From Branchiostoma floridae (Eukaryota; Chordata; Leptocardii; Amphioxiformes; Branchiostomatidae): a DNA stretch of 64,000 nt. The DNA lies in assembly GCF_000003815.2 (NCBI RefSeq), contig NC_049979.1, positions 15,619,240-15,683,239 on the forward strand, in the 5' to 3' direction. This document shows positions 60,408 to 64,000 of the stretch, one piece after another (the stretch's first letter is position 1; each line of letters begins with the position of its first letter). The notes beneath the pieces were generated by a model. The model worked only from the letters and a program-made list of their open reading frames with translations. It did no database searches and was not told where the DNA came from. The position numbers and the translations under genes are program-made.

Positions 60408-62125
60408 CTGCATGCCGTGTAACGTAATATATACTGTAGTATGACTCATGATTCTCATGATTGCCATATCATTTTTCCGGTTATATACAAACATTATGAT
60501 ACTTGCTCAAGAACTGGTTATATTTGCTCAATGACTGGCACCTTATAGCTTATCAGTTAAATCTGACGTAACTTTAGCTGTTGTGCCCTCATTTATAATG
60601 TCCAAAGAAACGTGCCTAACAATGGCTATGCTGTGGCGATGGCTGTGGTTATTGCTGTGGCTGTGGCTAGGGCTTGTACTTAGAGTTGGGTTTAGGGCTT
60701 GGTTTGTTGTTGGGGGTTAGGTCTAGGTTTGAGGTCACACGACACCAGACTACTGCTTGGAAATGACTACACCCTACAAGTGTGATTCGCGTATTTCTTC
60801 TGAGGTTTACTGAAAACTCACGGACAGTGTCGGAACAATTATGTGGCAGTGACTGTGGCCGACACGCACAAGTTTCTGTACGCCTGCTTTGGCTGCACTA
60901 TACTACACGCCTGTTTAGTTGCGCGACACCACTTCGCGGTTTACTTTCCTTTAATTGACAGTATCCCTTCTACTTTGATAGTTTATATTCTTGTTGCCTG
61001 TGTAAAATACATGTAAAGATCACCAGCGCAACTGACTTTCCCCTTGCAGGCCATGCAAGAGATGGGCAAACAAAATTCAACGTGACTTCATTGGTTTGTC
61101 TTATCTAGAAAGTAATGCACATTAAACCGACATGTTTGATTTGAAAGCTTTATTGTAACATTTTTCACACAGGTGCAGCATTCTCACACTTACTGTGGTT
61201 ACATACGTTCGTGGAGCTATTGGTGAAAATAGCTATTGGTACAGATATTGTAATCATACACTTGAATATGTGGATTAATGTACTTCTACATTCGTCATAT
61301 CTTCATATCGGAGGATTTTGGTAGTCCAACATACTACTCATTTTGGATAACTACCAAAATTCTCCAAGTCATATTTAAAGGGTGTTTGCACCTGAAGAAT
61401 TATACCAGTAAACAAGCATACATGTAAAGCAACTTCACAGCTCTTCAGACTGGACATAGTTTTACAGACTGGACATAGAATAATCCAGACACTAACAGAT
61501 AACTATTGTGACACATAAACCATACATATATATATATTGTATTTGCAATGTCAAGTCCACTGAATCATCTTGTTGATTAAATGCTTGAGGATACACGCGA
61601 CAAGCGGGCCAACAATGATGTTGCTATGATATACGTGTTCCATTGCTCTTATTTGATTTTTTTTCATCCTGGTCAGTTTTGAGAACTTGCTACTAGACCG
61701 TCGATATGACGTTTGGTAAGATAATCCAGGTGATTTAATGATGGTTCTAATAACTGCGGCAAAGTGAAGCTTGATTACTGTTAATAAGAGTCATTCTGCC
61801 TTTCTTGACACAAAATGACTTCATCATGACCTTGGTCATCTTCGCCAACCTTGGCGCTGGACCTTTATGCCACAACTTAGTACGTTCAACTGAGAACCGG
61901 TTCTTGCAGTTCTGACAGCTAGGTCTTCTTACTCGTGGAGACCATATTAGTGTCCAGAACACTTTTTTCACCCTTAAGACTTTAGGTGGCTGTGTTAGGA
62001 CCTACTGGCACAGGTATAGCTATTGAAGAGAAGATGGTATAATCATGGACAATACACACTTCTCTTCCCTTGCTATCCCTGTGGCGAGGTTCTGCGCGCA
62101 TTTATTCACGGTTCTTTTATGCAGT
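60408..62125. other. Spacer between the two TNF receptor genes
   Basis: The minus-strand AATAAA at 61154-61149 would end the 3' UTR of the right-hand receptor gene about 970 bp after its stop codon. Below that, 60408-61140 should contain the missing 5' exon(s) and promoter of the left-hand receptor gene; I could not pick them out. A G-rich plus-strand tract (TGTGGC and GGGTTTAGGG-like units) lies at about 60620-60730. A 16-bp hairpin with one mismatch is near 61311-61366. Confidence 0.5.
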
Positions 62126-63961
62126 CTACTTTGGTACAGTGGCAGCATCTTCATCGTCAGAAATCAGGGGCCATTGCTCATCAGAAGGCTGTTGTTGTCC
62201 TGTTGATGGAGCTGTTTCAGTAGCAAAATCTTCAGAACCAGCATCTTCCTGCACCTAAGGTATGATAGGATGCATGTCAGCCATGCATATGTCACATGCA
62301 GAAGCTATGTGTGGACAGCGCTACAAGACACACATACATGAAGGCATCTATGCGTACATAAAAACAGCACATAATTTCCAATATACATAATTTAAAATTT
62401 GTAGGCCACATTGTAAATTGACTAATAGGAGCTTTTGAAAAGAAACTGTTAGGATATGAGTGCAATTCGGGACCAACTGGTAGACAGAAACACACCTGTA
62501 TTGCGATTGAGGTGGGCTCAGTGCGGTCTTGTCCACTCTCCTGCTCGGCTTCGACTGTGACTGCAGGTCCTGCAGGCGCCTGAACGACCTCATCATCTAC
62601 TGGTGCAGGGGGTACTGGAATCTGTACGAGACCTCCTTGATTTTCTATAAGTACAAAACCGGATTAGCTAGATACTGTGGCAGCTCTTCTGCTAAACAAG
62701 GAAACCGTAATCTAATTTCATAAAGGAGATGATGGCCTTCTTTTTATCAACTACTGTTTACTCTGTAGTGTTGTAAAATCAATTATCCTGTAATGTTTAT
62801 TCACTTATTTCTATCGTGACGCCTTCAACAAGCTTGTGTAAATAACTACTTGTATTGTGCCGTTACCTTGGTCCCTGTGCTGTTCCTCATCATGGCGCCT
62901 TCTGTACCACAGCTTGTACAAAAGGACCGCAGCCAGCATGGACAGCACCAGGACAGGCACTCCAACACCCACTCCGATCTTCCATTGATCTGAAAGAGAG
63001 AACATTTGTATGCCATTAATTGTGTATCAGCATGTAGAAAAGCAAGTTTAAGATGGTATTGACAAAATATTGTTTTCCTACAAGTATCCCGATGGGTTGT
63101 TTTCGATCAATCAATCAATCAATCGATAGATCGATAGATTGACTTAGATTTACTAAGAAACAAACGTTCTGAAGAATGTGCCATTTGATCCTTGTTGGGG
63201 AATCCCCAATCGCTAGGCTTTTGAAGGCAGAGGCAGAGTAAATATGAGCTAATGGGTTATGTCATTCAAAGTAAACATTGCTTTGTTCTTGAGTCTTGAC
63301 CATATAAGGCAACAATACTCAGTCACACATTTTTGTTTGTTTTCTTTCGATCACTCCTTACCTCTGAATGTGGCCTCTGACCCAAGGTTACTGCCATTGA
63401 ACTAACGTTATAGGGAGACTACAGTTCTTGGGAATTCACCAACCTCTGATGAGTTTTCGTACATGATATGATATGATGAAGTGACTTAGACATAGAACTG
63501 TCAATAAAGATTACTTACCAGGCGTCTTGGAACCTTTTCCTGGTGTACCTTCAAGAAAAACGTCAACTTGTCAGGTGAAAACGTATCTGTACAAAAATAT
63601 CTTAGAAGTGGCTGCATCTATTCATGCTATATGCTATGTGACAGATAAAATGAATAGGAAGACAATTATATATATAAACTTAATTCAGATCTAATCTATT
63701 ACCAAAAAATGACACAATGATACCCTGCAGGAGGCAAGCCAATAAACTTTTCTGTGTCATTTCATTTCATTATATTGTAAATAGCATGGTCGCCGATAAA
63801 AAGGAAAAGGGAAAACAAGAAGTAGAACTCACCACAAAGTGCGCAATATGGAGAATCCGGGTACTTGGTGCATGTATCACACGCAACACAGTTCCCTAGG
63901 CCATCGGGCACTTCACCAGCGGCACATGCAGCCAAGGCTATATTAAGTGCGGCAGGTGCAT
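62126..63961 (-). CDS. TNF-receptor-superfamily protein, Fn14-like, 5' end outside the window
   Basis: Minus-strand exons are 63961-63833, 63548-63519 (30-bp mini-exon), 62989-62867, 62644-62496 and 62254-62126. Phases 1, 1, 1, 0 agree, giving 185 residues to a TAG at 62128-62126. The ectodomain exon has six cysteines: C-x11-C-x2-C-x2-C-x8-C-x2-C (ending CVACDTCTKYPDSPYCALC). This is almost the spacing of Fn14/TNFRSF12A, the TWEAK receptor (C-x12-C-x2-C-x2-C-x8-C-x2-C). Also as in Fn14, it sits close to the membrane. A transmembrane helix (IGVGVGVPVLVLSMLAAVLL) and YKLWYRRRH follow. The tail of about 105 residues is acidic with no death domain. AEQE fits the loose TRAF2-type [PSAT]x[QE]E pattern, and DEQWPLISDDED resembles an LC3-interacting motif. 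Signal-peptide and any further repeat exons must lie beyond 64000. Confidence 0.83.
63107..63141. repeat. (AATC)n/(GATA)n short tandem repeat
   Basis: Four AATC units followed by CGATAGATCGATAGATTG, partly self-complementary. It lies in the intron before the transmembrane exon. Confidence 0.75.
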
Positions 63962-64000
63962 CTGTAACAGCAGAAGGTATGGTCTAAGATTTGACAGACG

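Noticed and set aside
60620-60730. Telomere-like or G-quadruplex sequence
   Set aside because: G runs are irregular, loops are long and there is no TTAGGG array. It is better described as a G-rich imperfect repeat.

Overview
The window reads as a draft-quality invertebrate chordate genome, most likely amphioxus (Branchiostoma). The organism is inferred from gene content and intron-rich structure, not proven. Every multi-exon gene follows GT-AG splicing, and two runs of N (12794-12893, 19003-19274) mark assembly gaps. Seven protein-coding genes can be supported, most with phase-consistent exon chains read directly from the sequence.

Layout, left to right. (1) 1514-4296, minus: iodotyrosine deiodinase (IYD), 4 exons, 290 aa. 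(2) 11468-21205, plus: a large ankyrin-repeat / coiled-coil protein of unrecognised family with about 15 coding exons, broken by both gaps. (3) 23074-24408, plus: an intronless PRKX/PKA-type kinase with a myristoylation/palmitoylation N-terminus and substituted catalytic-loop residues, so a predicted pseudokinase. (4) 26755-29586, minus: sepiapterin reductase (SPR), 5 exons, 264 aa. (5) 42539-56135, plus: BAHD1, a BAH-domain chromatin silencing factor, 7 coding exons, 807 aa. (6) 58188-60407, minus: a TNF-receptor-superfamily gene with EDAR-like cysteine-rich repeats and a short tail. (7) 62126-63961 and beyond the right edge, minus: a second TNF-receptor-superfamily gene whose cysteine spacing matches Fn14 (TNFRSF12A).

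The genes are functionally unrelated neighbours, as is usual for an animal genome: iodide salvage, tetrahydrobiopterin synthesis, chromatin silencing and signalling. Genes 6 and 7 are two TNF receptors side by side and may be a small cluster. The 12.9 kb between SPR and BAHD1 and the 7 kb between IYD and the ankyrin gene hold no gene that I can support, apart from one orphan terminal-exon candidate at 5520-5643.

The most unusual signals lie in the non-coding DNA. The 8-mer TAACGTTA occurs at least 15 times (about one expected). In three places where homologous copies can be compared, it is exactly a 6-bp insertion at a TA. This suggests an excision footprint of a TA-targeting DNA transposon, and a matching terminal inverted repeat (ACAAACGTTACC) sits at 25765-26141. 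Two perfect mini-palindromes that begin AAGGAG are flanked by perfect 8-10 bp direct repeats. A 1.05 kb segment is duplicated on both sides of the kinase gene, and several long fold-back elements are present.
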